A stretch of DNA of 64,000 nucleotides from Rhodococcus ruber (GTDB taxonomy: Bacteria; Actinomycetota; Actinomycetes; Mycobacteriales; Mycobacteriaceae): assembly GCF_027270735.1 (NCBI RefSeq), contig NZ_JAPWIJ010000017.1:1-64000 (forward strand), read 5' to 3'. Within the stretch, counting starts at the first letter, position 1. Every line of letters starts with the position of its first letter. The notes beneath the pieces were generated by a model, which had not been told where the DNA came from, searched no databases, and saw only the letters and a list, made by a program, of their open reading frames with translations. The translations under genes were made by a program, and so were the position numbers. Positions 24,411 through 32,218 of the stretch are shown in pieces.

Positions 24411-24722
24411 ATGATCGATCCCGGAAGTGACTCCTGGAACTACGTGGCGGCGATGTTCTCGTACGAATTTCTCGGTGGGGGAGTCGAATACGACACCATC
24501 GAGCGAATCCATCGAGGTGAAATCGACGAGTGGGTTCAGGCCTTGGCGCACTCCGGGCTGTTCGAGAAAGCCACCGTGTCGCATATCGCGGACTCGTGGC
24601 GAGCGGCACCGCGCCAGCTGTTCGACATGCTCGTCCTCGATGCGGACGAGATGACGGCACGACGATGCTCCCTGGCGTGGTCGTCACTCGATCGGCTGGC
24701 TCCACTGGCCCGCCTGGGTTGA
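24411..24722 (+). CDS. Small protein of unknown family, paralogue of the one at 30274
   Basis: 103 residues; I know no family for it. The ATG at 24411 is preceded by AAGGAGG, 7 bases upstream, a strong ribosome binding site. It aligns without a gap with the protein at 30274-30600 over residues 1-85; in 40-85 there are 22 identities in 46 positions, with the shared pattern EWxxALAxSGLFxxAxV, a Trp at residue 63, and DE...RR at 79-85. Residues V12, A14, F16, E19, F20 are also shared. Predicted soluble and helical, no signal peptide, no cysteine-metal pattern. It is convergent with the peptidase gene (7 bases apart). Role unknown. Confidence 0.75.
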   Translation: MIDPGSDSWNYVAAMFSYEFLGGGVEYDTIERIHRGEIDEWVQALAHSGLFEKATVSHIADSWRAAPRQLFDMLVLDADEMTARRCSLAWSSLDRLAPLARLG

Positions 24723-24729
24723 TCGGCGT

Positions 24730-25374
24730 TCAGCCACCCAGAATCCGAGTCCCCGAGTCGTCGACGACGATCGCCTGTTCGTCGGTCAAACCGTGGCAGC
24801 GAACACCATCGCGGCGTAAGCGCTGCAGGGTAGCCCAACCCGAATCGTTCTCGTCCAGAACGGAATTCAGGTGGGGGACAATCGAGAAGTCCACCAGATT
24901 CAGGCCGTCCCATACCGTGTCTGTGCCGGTGGCGGGTCGAACCTCGCCGGGATCGTCCGCGTCCTCGACTCCGATCAATGACGGAGCCGCCACACACGCA
25001 CCCGCGCTGTAACCGCCGTAGGCGATGGAGCCCCCTCGAACACGCTCGCTCAGAATTCTGTCTGCGCCCGAGCGGGCGAGCTGGGCGCGCAGGACGAACG
25101 TGTTGCCGCCGCGCACCCACACCGCACCGAATCCGTCGAGGGCACGCTCGAAGGCTGCCGGTCGACCCACGTATTCGCGTAGGTCCACCTCTGTCGGTCG
25201 ATACCCGAGAGCGCGCAACGGGGCGAACTCGCTGAGGAGCGATGAGTCGCGCGCTGCGGTGGGCCACGCGTCCGACGCGTTCGCAATGACGGCGAGATCT
25301 GAGGGCGGCCCGGTGAGTTGGACGAAGGCGTCGGAGTGGCCGCCGAATCGGTACGACGACAGGAACAGTTTCAC
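24730..25374 (-). CDS. Peptidase S51 / dipeptidase E-like protein
   Basis: 214 residues with the class-I glutamine-amidotransferase-like fold of peptidase family S51 (PepE, cyanophycinase). The nucleophile Ser123 sits in GYSAGA (121-126), and WVRGGNTFVLRAQLARSG (86-103) is the typical glycine-rich segment; His in FSIVPHLNS and Glu/Asp nearby complete the expected site. PepE cleaves Asp-X dipeptides. The start overlaps the stop of the HIT gene by 4 bases, so the two are co-transcribed. Confidence 0.87.
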   Translation of the reverse strand: MKLFLSSYRFGGHSDAFVQLTGPPSDLAVIANASDAWPTAARDSSLLSEFAPLRALGYRPTEVDLREYVGRPAAFERALDGFGAVWVRGGNTFVLRAQLARSGADRILSERVRGGSIAYGGYSAGACVAAPSLIGVEDADDPGEVRPATGTDTVWDGLNLVDFSIVPHLNSVLDENDSGWATLQRLRRDGVRCHGLTDEQAIVVDDSGTRILGG

Positions 25375-25820
25375 GCCGTCGGTTCTTCGTTCAGCCGAGT
25401 CAGCCCGACGCGGACGGCCTCCGCGACTCGATCGGGCTCGCGCAGGCGACGCGTCACGAATCCGGCCGCGAACCGCAGCCGATCACTGTGCCATCGCGGA
25501 ACCACGTGGAGATGAAGGTGAAAAACCGTCTGAAAGGCGGCCTTGCCGTCGTTGATGACGAGGTTGGCTCCGTCGGCGCGCAGGTCCGAGTGCCGCACTG
25601 CGCGCGACAGGGTGTGCCCGACGCGAAACACCTCGGCCGCCGCGTCCGGATGGCTCGAGTTCAGGTCGGTGGCGTGCTCGCGCGGAACGACGAGGAGGTG
25701 CCCGCGACTGATCGGCCGAATGTCGAGGAAGGCGACGGTGTGGTCGTTCTCGAACACTCGATGGGCGGGGGCGTCGCCGGCGACGATCGCACAGAAGATG
25801 CAAGATTCCACGGGTATCAC
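25371..25820 (-). CDS. HIT-family nucleotide hydrolase
   Basis: 149 residues with the histidine triad HLHLHVVP at 101-108, Zn ligands CxxC at Cys7 and Cys10, DIRPISRGHLLVVPREH (33-49), and NLVINDGKAAFQTVFH. HIT proteins hydrolyse adenylated substrates such as AMP-amidates (Hint) or Ap4A. GTG start at 25820 (a second GTG lies 9 bases further in). First gene of a two-gene operon with the S51 peptidase. Divergent from pntAA, sharing the 244-base upstream region that holds a CRP-like site (25851-25866). Confidence 0.9.
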   Translation of the reverse strand: MIPVESCIFCAIVAGDAPAHRVFENDHTVAFLDIRPISRGHLLVVPREHATDLNSSHPDAAAEVFRVGHTLSRAVRHSDLRADGANLVINDGKAAFQTVFHLHLHVVPRWHSDRLRFAAGFVTRRLREPDRVAEAVRVGLTRLNEEPTA

Positions 25821-25850
25821 TGTAGGGTCCGATCATCAGCGATAGGCCTG

Positions 25851-25866
25851 TGTGACGTGCACCACA
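25851..25866. promoter_or_regulatory. CRP/GlxR-like site upstream of pntAA and the HIT gene
   Basis: TGTGACGTGCACCACA matches the CRP/GlxR consensus TGTGA-N6-TCACA in nine of ten defined positions (CCACA instead of TCACA). It lies 31 bases before the HIT gene start and about 200 bases before pntAA. Binding is inferred. Confidence 0.4.
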
Positions 25867-26064
25867 AATGCGCGTCCCGTAGTCGGGGAATGCCGAACGG
25901 ACTCGATTCAGAACGAATCGGACAGAGTTCCGGGTTACCCGCGGTCTGTTTCCTCTGGCTACTATCAGGGACCTTGTGCCTTGTCGCATGGGTTCGTCCA
26001 CTCGTCGCAAGTTCGGGGCCGTTGGCCGACACGTGGACACCATTCAACGCAGGAAGACGGAGAT

Positions 26065-27183
26065 TTGGATACATCGCAGAGCACTGAGAAGGGTTCGGGA
26101 TCCACGACGGTCGTCGGTGTGGTCCGGGAATCGGGGGAGGGCGAGCGTCGTGTCGCTCTGGTGCCCAAGATCGTTGCCTCCCTGACGGGCAAGGGCGTCG
26201 AGATCGTAGTGGAATCGGGTGCCGGACTCGGCGCTCTGATTCCGGACGAGCTGTACGTTGCAGCCGGAGCGACGATAGGTGATCCATGGTCGGCGGATGT
26301 CGTGGTCAAGGTCGCGCCCCCGTCCGATGCCGAGATCGCCAAGCTGACATCGGGTTCGACGCTCATCGGATTCTTGGCACCGCGCAACGCAGACAACAGC
26401 ATCGGCGCATTGAAGGCCGCAGGAGTGCAGGCCTTCGCTGTGGAAGCGATTCCCCGTATCTCCCGCGCCCAGGTGATGGACGCGCTGTCTTCGCAGGCAA
26501 ACGTTGCCGGCTACAAGGCCGTGCTGTTGGCTGCCTCGGAATCGACCAGATTCTTCCCGATGTTGACCACCGCCGCAGGCACCGTCAAGCCCGCTACCGT
26601 GCTGGTACTCGGAGTCGGGGTGGCGGGTCTGCAAGCGTTGGCCACCGCCAAGCGTCTCGGCGGCCGACCCACCGGGTACGACGTGCGGCCGGAGGTGGCA
26701 GATCAGGTTCGATCCGTCGGCGCACAGTGGCTCGATCTGGGAATCGACGCAGCCGGTGAGGGTGGATACGCGCGTGAGCTGACCGAAGGCGAGCGTGTCC
26801 AACAGCAGAAGGCGCTCGAAGAAGCCATCAAGGGCTTCGACGTGGTCATCACCACGGCGCTGGTACCCGGCCGACCCGCGCCCCGGTTGGTCACCGCCGC
26901 AGCTGTCGAAGGCATGAAGCCCGGCAGTGTCGTCGTCGACCTTGCCGGCGAGACGGGCGGAAACTGTGAACTCACAGAGCCCGGTCAGACCGTCGTCAAG
27001 CATGACGTCACCATCTGCTCCCCGTTGAACCTCCCGGCCTCGATGCCCGAGCACGCCAGCGAGCTGTACTCGAAGAACATCTCGGCATTGCTCGAACTCA
27101 TGTTGGTCGACGGCACGCTCGCCCCCGATTTCTCGGACGAGGTCCTTGCCGGCGCCTGCGTGACACGTGAGAAGGAGAACTGA
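26065..27183 (+). CDS. pntAA: NAD(P) transhydrogenase subunit alpha part 1
   Basis: 372 residues, domain I of the proton-translocating transhydrogenase, cytoplasmic, binding NAD(H). It has VGVVRESGEGERRVALVP at the N-terminus, the Rossmann loop LVLGVGVAGLQA (about 181-191), RPEVADQVRSVGAQW and VVVDLAGETGGNCE. A TTG start at 26065 is chosen because AGGAAG lies 8 bases upstream and the product then begins where homologues do; the open frame upstream is not protein-like. It transfers hydride between NADH and NADP using the proton gradient, supplying NADPH. The stop overlaps the pntAB start (TGATG). Confidence 0.95.
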   Translation: MDTSQSTEKGSGSTTVVGVVRESGEGERRVALVPKIVASLTGKGVEIVVESGAGLGALIPDELYVAAGATIGDPWSADVVVKVAPPSDAEIAKLTSGSTLIGFLAPRNADNSIGALKAAGVQAFAVEAIPRISRAQVMDALSSQANVAGYKAVLLAASESTRFFPMLTTAAGTVKPATVLVLGVGVAGLQALATAKRLGGRPTGYDVRPEVADQVRSVGAQWLDLGIDAAGEGGYARELTEGERVQQQKALEEAIKGFDVVITTALVPGRPAPRLVTAAAVEGMKPGSVVVDLAGETGGNCELTEPGQTVVKHDVTICSPLNLPASMPEHASELYSKNISALLELMLVDGTLAPDFSDEVLAGACVTREKEN

Positions 27184-27506
27184 TGTACACCCCGCTGCTC
27201 GCGAACATCGCGATCCTGGTGCTCTCCGGGTTCGTCGGCTTCGCGGTGATCTCCAAGGTGCCCAACACCTTGCACACCCCTTTGATGTCGGGAACCAACG
27301 CCATCCACGGCATCGTCGTGCTCGGTGCCCTCGTCGTACTCGGCAAGGTCGAGGACCCCTCGATCGGCTTGCAGGTCATTCTGTTCGTCGCGCTGGTGTT
27401 CGGAACGGTCAACGTCATCGGTGGATTCGTGGTCACCGACCGCATGTTGTCGATGTTCAAGTCCAAGCCCGTCCCCGCCAAGATCGAGAAGGGGGCTGAC
27501 TCCTGA
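27183..27506 (+). CDS. pntAB: NAD(P) transhydrogenase subunit alpha part 2
   Basis: 107 residues, the small membrane half of domain II, with about three hydrophobic segments (7-26, 47-60, 66-88). FVGFAVISKVPNTLHTPLMSG (residues about 16-36) is the near-invariant family segment. Separate alpha-1 and alpha-2 chains, rather than one PntA, are the usual actinobacterial arrangement. It overlaps both neighbours by one base, giving tight translational coupling for the complex stoichiometry. Confidence 0.96.
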   Translation: MYTPLLANIAILVLSGFVGFAVISKVPNTLHTPLMSGTNAIHGIVVLGALVVLGKVEDPSIGLQVILFVALVFGTVNVIGGFVVTDRMLSMFKSKPVPAKIEKGADS

Positions 27507-28927
27507 TGGACAATCTCGTCAACATTCTCTACATCGTCGCCTTCGGCATGTTCATCTACGGGCTGATGGGGTTGACCGGCCCGAAAACCGCCGTACGGGG
27601 CAACCAGATCGCTGCGGTCGGTATGTTCATCGCCGTCGCGGCAACATTGATCTCGATCCGCGACACCGGAAACTGGATCCTGATCGTCGTCGGACTCGTC
27701 GTCGGCGTCGCGCTCGGAATCCCGCCTGCACGCCGGGTGAAGATGACCGCGATGCCGCAACTGGTGGCGCTGTTCAACGGCGTCGGCGGTGGCACGGTCG
27801 CATTGATCGCGTGGGCCGAGTTCCTGGACACGTCCGGGTTCTCGAGCTTCAACCACGGTGAGTCGCCGACGGTACACATCGTCATCGGCTCGCTGTTCGC
27901 GGCGATCATCGGTTCGATCTCGTTCTGGGGATCGCTCATCGCATTCCTGAAGCTGCAGGAAACGCTGCCCGGCTCGCCCATCACCATCGGCAAGTTGCAG
28001 CAGCCGCTCAATGCCCTGCTGCTCATCGGCGCCGTCGCCGCTGCGGTCGTCATCGGCATCAACGCCACTCCTGGTGGCGGAGTATCGCAGTGGTGGATCG
28101 TCGCGGTTCTGGTGCTCGCGGGCATCCTCGGTCTGACGGTGGTGCTGCCGATCGGCGGCGCGGACATGCCGGTGGTGATCTCGCTGCTCAACGCTTTGAC
28201 GGGCTTGTCGGCAGCGGCCGCCGGTCTGGCGCTGAACAACACGGCCATGATCGTCGCGGGCATGATCGTCGGTGCGTCCGGCACGATCTTGACCAACCTC
28301 ATGGCCAAGGCGATGAACCGTTCCATTCCGGCGATCGTCGCCGGTGGATTCGGCGGCGGCGATGCTGCTGCCGGTCCGGCCGGTGCAAGCGGCGGAACGG
28401 TCAAGGCGACGTCCGCAGCCGACGCGGCGATCCAGATGGCCTACGCCAACCAGGTCATCGTCGTGCCCGGATACGGACTCGCCGTCGCGCAGGCGCAGCA
28501 CGCGGTCAAGGACATGGCCAAGTTGCTCGAGTCGAAGGGCGTCGAGGTCAAGTACGCCATTCACCCCGTCGCCGGTCGTATGCCCGGGCATATGAACGTG
28601 TTGCTCGCCGAGGCCGACGTCGCGTACGACGCGATGAAGGAAATGGACGACATCAACGACGAGTTCTCCCGCACCGACGTCACGTTGGTCATCGGCGCGA
28701 ACGACGTCACCAATCCGGCTGCGCGCAACGACCCGTCCAGCCCGATTCACGGAATGCCGATTCTGAACGTCGATCAGTCGAAGTCAGTCATCGTCCTCAA
28801 GCGGTCGATGTCGTCGGGATTCGCGGGCATCGAGAACCCTCTGTTCTTCGCCGAGGGCACGTCGATGTTGTTCGGTGACGCGAAGAAGTCGGTCTCCGAG
28901 GTGACCGAGGAGCTCAAGGCTCTCTAG
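27506..28927 (+). CDS. pntB: NAD(P) transhydrogenase subunit beta
   Basis: 473 residues. The first 270 residues are hydrophobic (eight to nine membrane segments of domain II, with NGVGGGTVALIAWAEF), followed by the cytoplasmic NADP-binding domain III: VPGYGLAVAQAQHAV, HPVAGRMPGHMNVLLAEA, VIGANDVTNPAAR, GMPILNVDQSKSVIVLKRSM, and FFAEGTSMLFGDAKKSV. All expected motifs are intact. Last gene of pntAA-pntAB-pntB and followed by a strong hairpin. Confidence 0.97.
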   Translation: MDNLVNILYIVAFGMFIYGLMGLTGPKTAVRGNQIAAVGMFIAVAATLISIRDTGNWILIVVGLVVGVALGIPPARRVKMTAMPQLVALFNGVGGGTVALIAWAEFLDTSGFSSFNHGESPTVHIVIGSLFAAIIGSISFWGSLIAFLKLQETLPGSPITIGKLQQPLNALLLIGAVAAAVVIGINATPGGGVSQWWIVAVLVLAGILGLTVVLPIGGADMPVVISLLNALTGLSAAAAGLALNNTAMIVAGMIVGASGTILTNLMAKAMNRSIPAIVAGGFGGGDAAAGPAGASGGTVKATSAADAAIQMAYANQVIVVPGYGLAVAQAQHAVKDMAKLLESKGVEVKYAIHPVAGRMPGHMNVLLAEADVAYDAMKEMDDINDEFSRTDVTLVIGANDVTNPAARNDPSSPIHGMPILNVDQSKSVIVLKRSMSSGFAGIENPLFFAEGTSMLFGDAKKSVSEVTEELKAL

Positions 28928-28949
28928 TTACGACGTCCGCTCCGACCGG

Positions 28950-28996
28950 GTGGGACGCTTCCGGCATCGATCTCGATGTCAACGGAAGCGTCCCAC
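28950..28996. terminator. Strong two-stage hairpin, bidirectional terminator
   Basis: GTGGGACGCTTCCG (28950-28963) pairs perfectly with CGGAAGCGTCCCAC (28983-28996), and inside the loop CATCGA/TCGATG forms a second 6-bp stem around TC. TTTG follows on the plus strand. It stands between the convergent pntB and membrane-protein genes, and the stop codon of the latter (28979-28981) lies inside the loop. Confidence 0.8.
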
Positions 28997-29692
28997 TTTG
29001 CGTTGGACGGCCATGGCCGCCGTATCCAAAGGGTTGCGCGCTTCGCGGGCAGCGGCATCCGGGGAGTAGAGCATGACGATCGAGCATGCGGGCCACCAGA
29101 CGAAGACGACCAGCAATGCGGTCGCGATCCCGACGATCGATGCGGCACCGGTGATGAGGGCCGCCGCCGCCACCGCAAGTGTCGCCGCGGTACCCAGACC
29201 GAGGACCACGGGTCGCCACGCTGAGGAGGCCACCATGGATGCGGCACCGAGCAATGCTGCCGTCGCGACCAGCTGGCCGTAGGGAAGCCCGGTGGACGAG
29301 ACGGACGATTCAGCGAATTCACGAGCGAGCTCGCCGGTCACCACCGATCCGATGGTGCAGGCGATCACCACCCCGATTCCGTACGGCAGTTTTCGTAGCA
29401 GTGCGACCGCGGCGAGGACGGCGACGGCAATCAACACCGTGGTCACGTCGATCGCACCTATCGCGGCGATGGCCAGTGCGGCGACGGGTGTGGCCTCCGC
29501 AGACGCAGGCGATGCCATCTGCGGGGTAGAGATCAGCAGTACCAGTAGCGTGCTTGCGGACAAGCCCGACACTGCGGCTCGCGTGACGATTGCTCGTCGA
29601 CGCGGATGTGCCGAGATACCACCCAGTCCTGCCGTGCTTCCGGTTCGATGGGATCTGCGGATCGGTCCGCTCTCGAGGCTCGACGGTGACAT
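28979..29692 (-). CDS. Multi-pass membrane protein of unknown function
   Basis: 237 residues. A basic N-terminus with Arg-rich AHPRRRAIVTR precedes about six hydrophobic segments (first about 40-58 ending in a SPASAEA stretch, then 69-95, 102-118, 135-150, 157-178, 180-205). The arrangement LPYGQLVATAALLG and RPVVLGLGTAATLAVAAAALITGA recalls PAP2-like phosphatase relatives in actinobacteria, but I see no complete phosphatase signature, so function is open. ATG at 29692 is chosen over a GTG nine bases upstream; no clear ribosome binding site. Its stop lies in the loop of the pntB terminator. Confidence 0.72.
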   Translation of the reverse strand: MSPSSLESGPIRRSHRTGSTAGLGGISAHPRRRAIVTRAAVSGLSASTLLVLLISTPQMASPASAEATPVAALAIAAIGAIDVTTVLIAVAVLAAVALLRKLPYGIGVVIACTIGSVVTGELAREFAESSVSSTGLPYGQLVATAALLGAASMVASSAWRPVVLGLGTAATLAVAAAALITGAASIVGIATALLVVFVWWPACSIVMLYSPDAAAREARNPLDTAAMAVQRKVGRFR

Positions 29693-30273
29693 GAGAGCCA
29701 CAGTGCCCGATCACCCTGAACGCCGCGTGTGAGGAACTCGAGAACGCCCTGATGGTTTCTCGGTAACGTTTCGATCACAGCATCTTTCCACGGCCCGATA
29801 GCTGACCTCCTTTGCGAGGATGGTCTCTCGAGGAGCCGGTGCAGGTAGGTAAAGCGGGCTCAATGCGGGCGAGAGGAATGTTTTCGTGCGCAGTAACGGT
29901 CTTAGATCCTGAAATCGGTTCGAGCCTCGCCGGGGGCGGATGTCCGTTTCTCGACGGTCGATGTCGGTGCTCGGTGCGGCGTCAGGCCGTCTACCTGGAC
30001 ATAGTTCCGTCCTTGTCCCCGGTCACAGTAATTCGTAACGCGAACTATGACTTCGTTGCAAGGCGTTGATTGGATGGGTCCGACTGTGTGACGATAGTCA
30101 CATAGTCCAGCTCACCCAGGGCGAGACCGACCGAAAGGGCGTAGTTTCAGCCGCATCGGAAAACCGTATTCCGCCGTTACAGGCAAGTTGGTAACGATCT
30201 GAACACGGTCTTCGGACCCGTCGCAGGCGGGTATCGCCACGTATCGGACGCCGAAAACTCGAAGGAGAAGAAC
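29693..30273. other. 581-base intergenic region with one CRP-type site
   Basis: No gene here has a credible start. An open frame at 29812-30069 lacks a ribosome binding site and any recognisable sequence. The region may hold promoters for the divergent membrane protein and the small protein at 30274, plus the palindromic site at 30087-30102. The stretch around 29790-29900 is rich in short complementary words and might form a structured leader, but I cannot match it to a known riboswitch. Confidence 0.5.
30087..30102. promoter_or_regulatory. Perfect CRP/GlxR-type binding site
   Basis: TGTGACGATAGTCACA matches TGTGA-N6-TCACA exactly, the consensus of E. coli CRP and of the actinobacterial CRP/GlxR regulators. 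It is 171 bases before the start of the small protein gene at 30274. The match is seen; binding by a cAMP-responsive regulator is inferred. Confidence 0.6.
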
Positions 30274-30600
30274 ATGACCGCAATGTCTCAGGGACAGCTC
30301 GATATGGTCCGCGCGTTCTTTTGCAACGAGTTCCAAGCGGACTCGCTCGATCGGTCCGTCATGCCCGAACCTACCGCCGACGCCGTGAGCGAGTGGATCC
30401 ATGCGTTGGCCACCAGCGGACTCTTCGCCCCGGCCGAGGTGCACAATATTTCGTCGGTCTGGAACGCGGAACCGGACGCACTGGTTGCTTTGCTTGTCGG
30501 TGAAGTGGACGAGATTGCCGTCAGGCGTCACGGTGCGTCGGTGCCTGCAGCCGCGATCGCTACTCCGGCGCTGATCTCGGCCTTCGAACGCGCCAGCTGA
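30274..30600 (+). CDS. Small protein of unknown family, paralogue of the one at 24411
   Basis: 108 residues; no family recognised. AAGGAGAAG lies 5-6 bases before the ATG. Over its first 85 residues it aligns without gaps to the 103-residue protein at 24411: EWIHALATSGLF at 40-51, V56, I59, W63, A65, P67, LV at 74-75, DE at 79-80 and RR at 84-85 are shared. A single Cys (17) and no signal peptide. A perfect CRP-type site stands upstream (30087-30102), suggesting carbon- or cAMP-linked control of this copy only. A small regulatory or stress protein is possible but unproven. Confidence 0.75.
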   Translation: MTAMSQGQLDMVRAFFCNEFQADSLDRSVMPEPTADAVSEWIHALATSGLFAPAEVHNISSVWNAEPDALVALLVGEVDEIAVRRHGASVPAAAIATPALISAFERAS

Positions 30601-30655
30601 CTCCCGGTGTCTCGGCCCTCGACAGGGCTGCGCTTGGCTACGATCATCCGATTGG

Positions 30656-31729
30656 ATGACGGGAGTCGACGATTTTTTGTCGCGCAGCGAAACGAGGGCA
30701 CGGATGGGCGTAGTGGGTTTGGACGAAGATGCGGTGTCGACCTGGATCGCAGGATTGGGAATCGGCGCGACGTCCCCGCTGACCTATCGTCGAATCGGAA
30801 ACGGGCAGTCGAATCTCACGTACGAGGTGCGTGACGCGGGAGGATCCGCCTGGGTTCTTCGCCGGCCACCGCTCGGACACCTGCTGGCCTCGGCGCACGA
30901 TGTGGTGCGCGAACATCGAATTCTGTCGGGGTTGCAGAACACTGCGGTGCCGGTTCCGAAAATGATTGCGCTCACCGAGGATTCGTCGATCTCCGACGTT
31001 CCGCTGGTGCTGATGAGTTTTGTGGATGGTGTCGTGGTCGATTCGGTCGCGGTGGCCGAGCGACTCGACACCGACCACCGTCGCCGAGTCGGGCTCGGTC
31101 TGACCGTAGCGCTCGCCGACATTCACCGCGTCGATCTCGAGTCGTCCGGTCTGGCCGACCTGGCAAGCCGCAAGCCCTACGCCGCTCGTCAACTCGCCCG
31201 ATGGACCAAGCAGTGGGAGTCCTCACGCACCAGGGACGTGCCTGGCATCGATTCTCTCGCAGCCCGACTCGCAGCGGGCATCCCGCAGCAGCACGAAGTG
31301 ACGTTGGTGCACGGAGATTTTCACCCCAGCAACGTCATCACCGCTCGCGACGACGGTCGAGTCGCTGCGGTCGTCGATTGGGAGCTGTGCACACTCGGGG
31401 ATCCGCTGGCAGACCTCGGAGGGCTGCTGGCCTACTGGCCACAAGCCGACGATGGGGTGGCGGGCCCGTTCATGGCGTCGACATTGCCGGGATTCCCCAC
31501 CAGGGCCGAGCTCGTCGAGTCGTACGCTCAGCACACGGGACGCGATGTCTCCGACGTCGGATTCTGGCAGGTGTTGGCGCTGTGGAAGCTTGCAATCATC
31601 GCCGAAGGTGTCATGCGCCGAATGGAAGCGGACTCACGGAACAGAGCGATCGCGGGCGGGCCCACCACGACTCTCATCGACGACATCGTCACCCGTGCGG
31701 TGAACACCGCTGACGACATCGGCCTGTAG
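30656..31729 (+). CDS. Phosphotransferase-family (APH/choline-kinase-like) protein
   Basis: 357 residues of the aminoglycoside-phosphotransferase-like kinase fold, of the subgroup often encoded near acyl-CoA dehydrogenases (ACAD10/11-like kinase domain, proposed to phosphorylate 4-hydroxyacyl-CoAs). Nucleotide loop near RRIGNGQSNLTYEV (45-58), catalytic loop VHGDFHPSNVI (218-228, Asp221) and the metal-binding DWELCTLGDP (241-250). An alternative start is the ATG at 30704. It ends 5 bases from the convergent thioesterase stop. True substrate is unknown. Confidence 0.87.
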   Translation: MTGVDDFLSRSETRARMGVVGLDEDAVSTWIAGLGIGATSPLTYRRIGNGQSNLTYEVRDAGGSAWVLRRPPLGHLLASAHDVVREHRILSGLQNTAVPVPKMIALTEDSSISDVPLVLMSFVDGVVVDSVAVAERLDTDHRRRVGLGLTVALADIHRVDLESSGLADLASRKPYAARQLARWTKQWESSRTRDVPGIDSLAARLAAGIPQQHEVTLVHGDFHPSNVITARDDGRVAAVVDWELCTLGDPLADLGGLLAYWPQADDGVAGPFMASTLPGFPTRAELVESYAQHTGRDVSDVGFWQVLALWKLAIIAEGVMRRMEADSRNRAIAGGPTTTLIDDIVTRAVNTADDIGL

Positions 31730-31734
31730 AACCG

Positions 31735-32208
<474 letters not shown>

Positions 32209-32218
32209 GAACGAGACA

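Noticed and set aside
27098-28750. 550-codon minus-strand open frame opposite pntB
   Set aside because: Antisense shadow, extreme Arg/Asp content, spans three recognised transhydrogenase genes.
29780-29910. Possible riboswitch (ydaO/cyclic di-AMP or cobalamin type)
   Set aside because: Some words resembled conserved boxes, but the order and key pairing elements of those classes are missing and no fitting downstream gene exists.
29812-30069. Open frame of 85 codons in the 29.7-30.3 kb gap
   Set aside because: No ribosome binding site, no homology pattern, and two stretches of unlikely composition.
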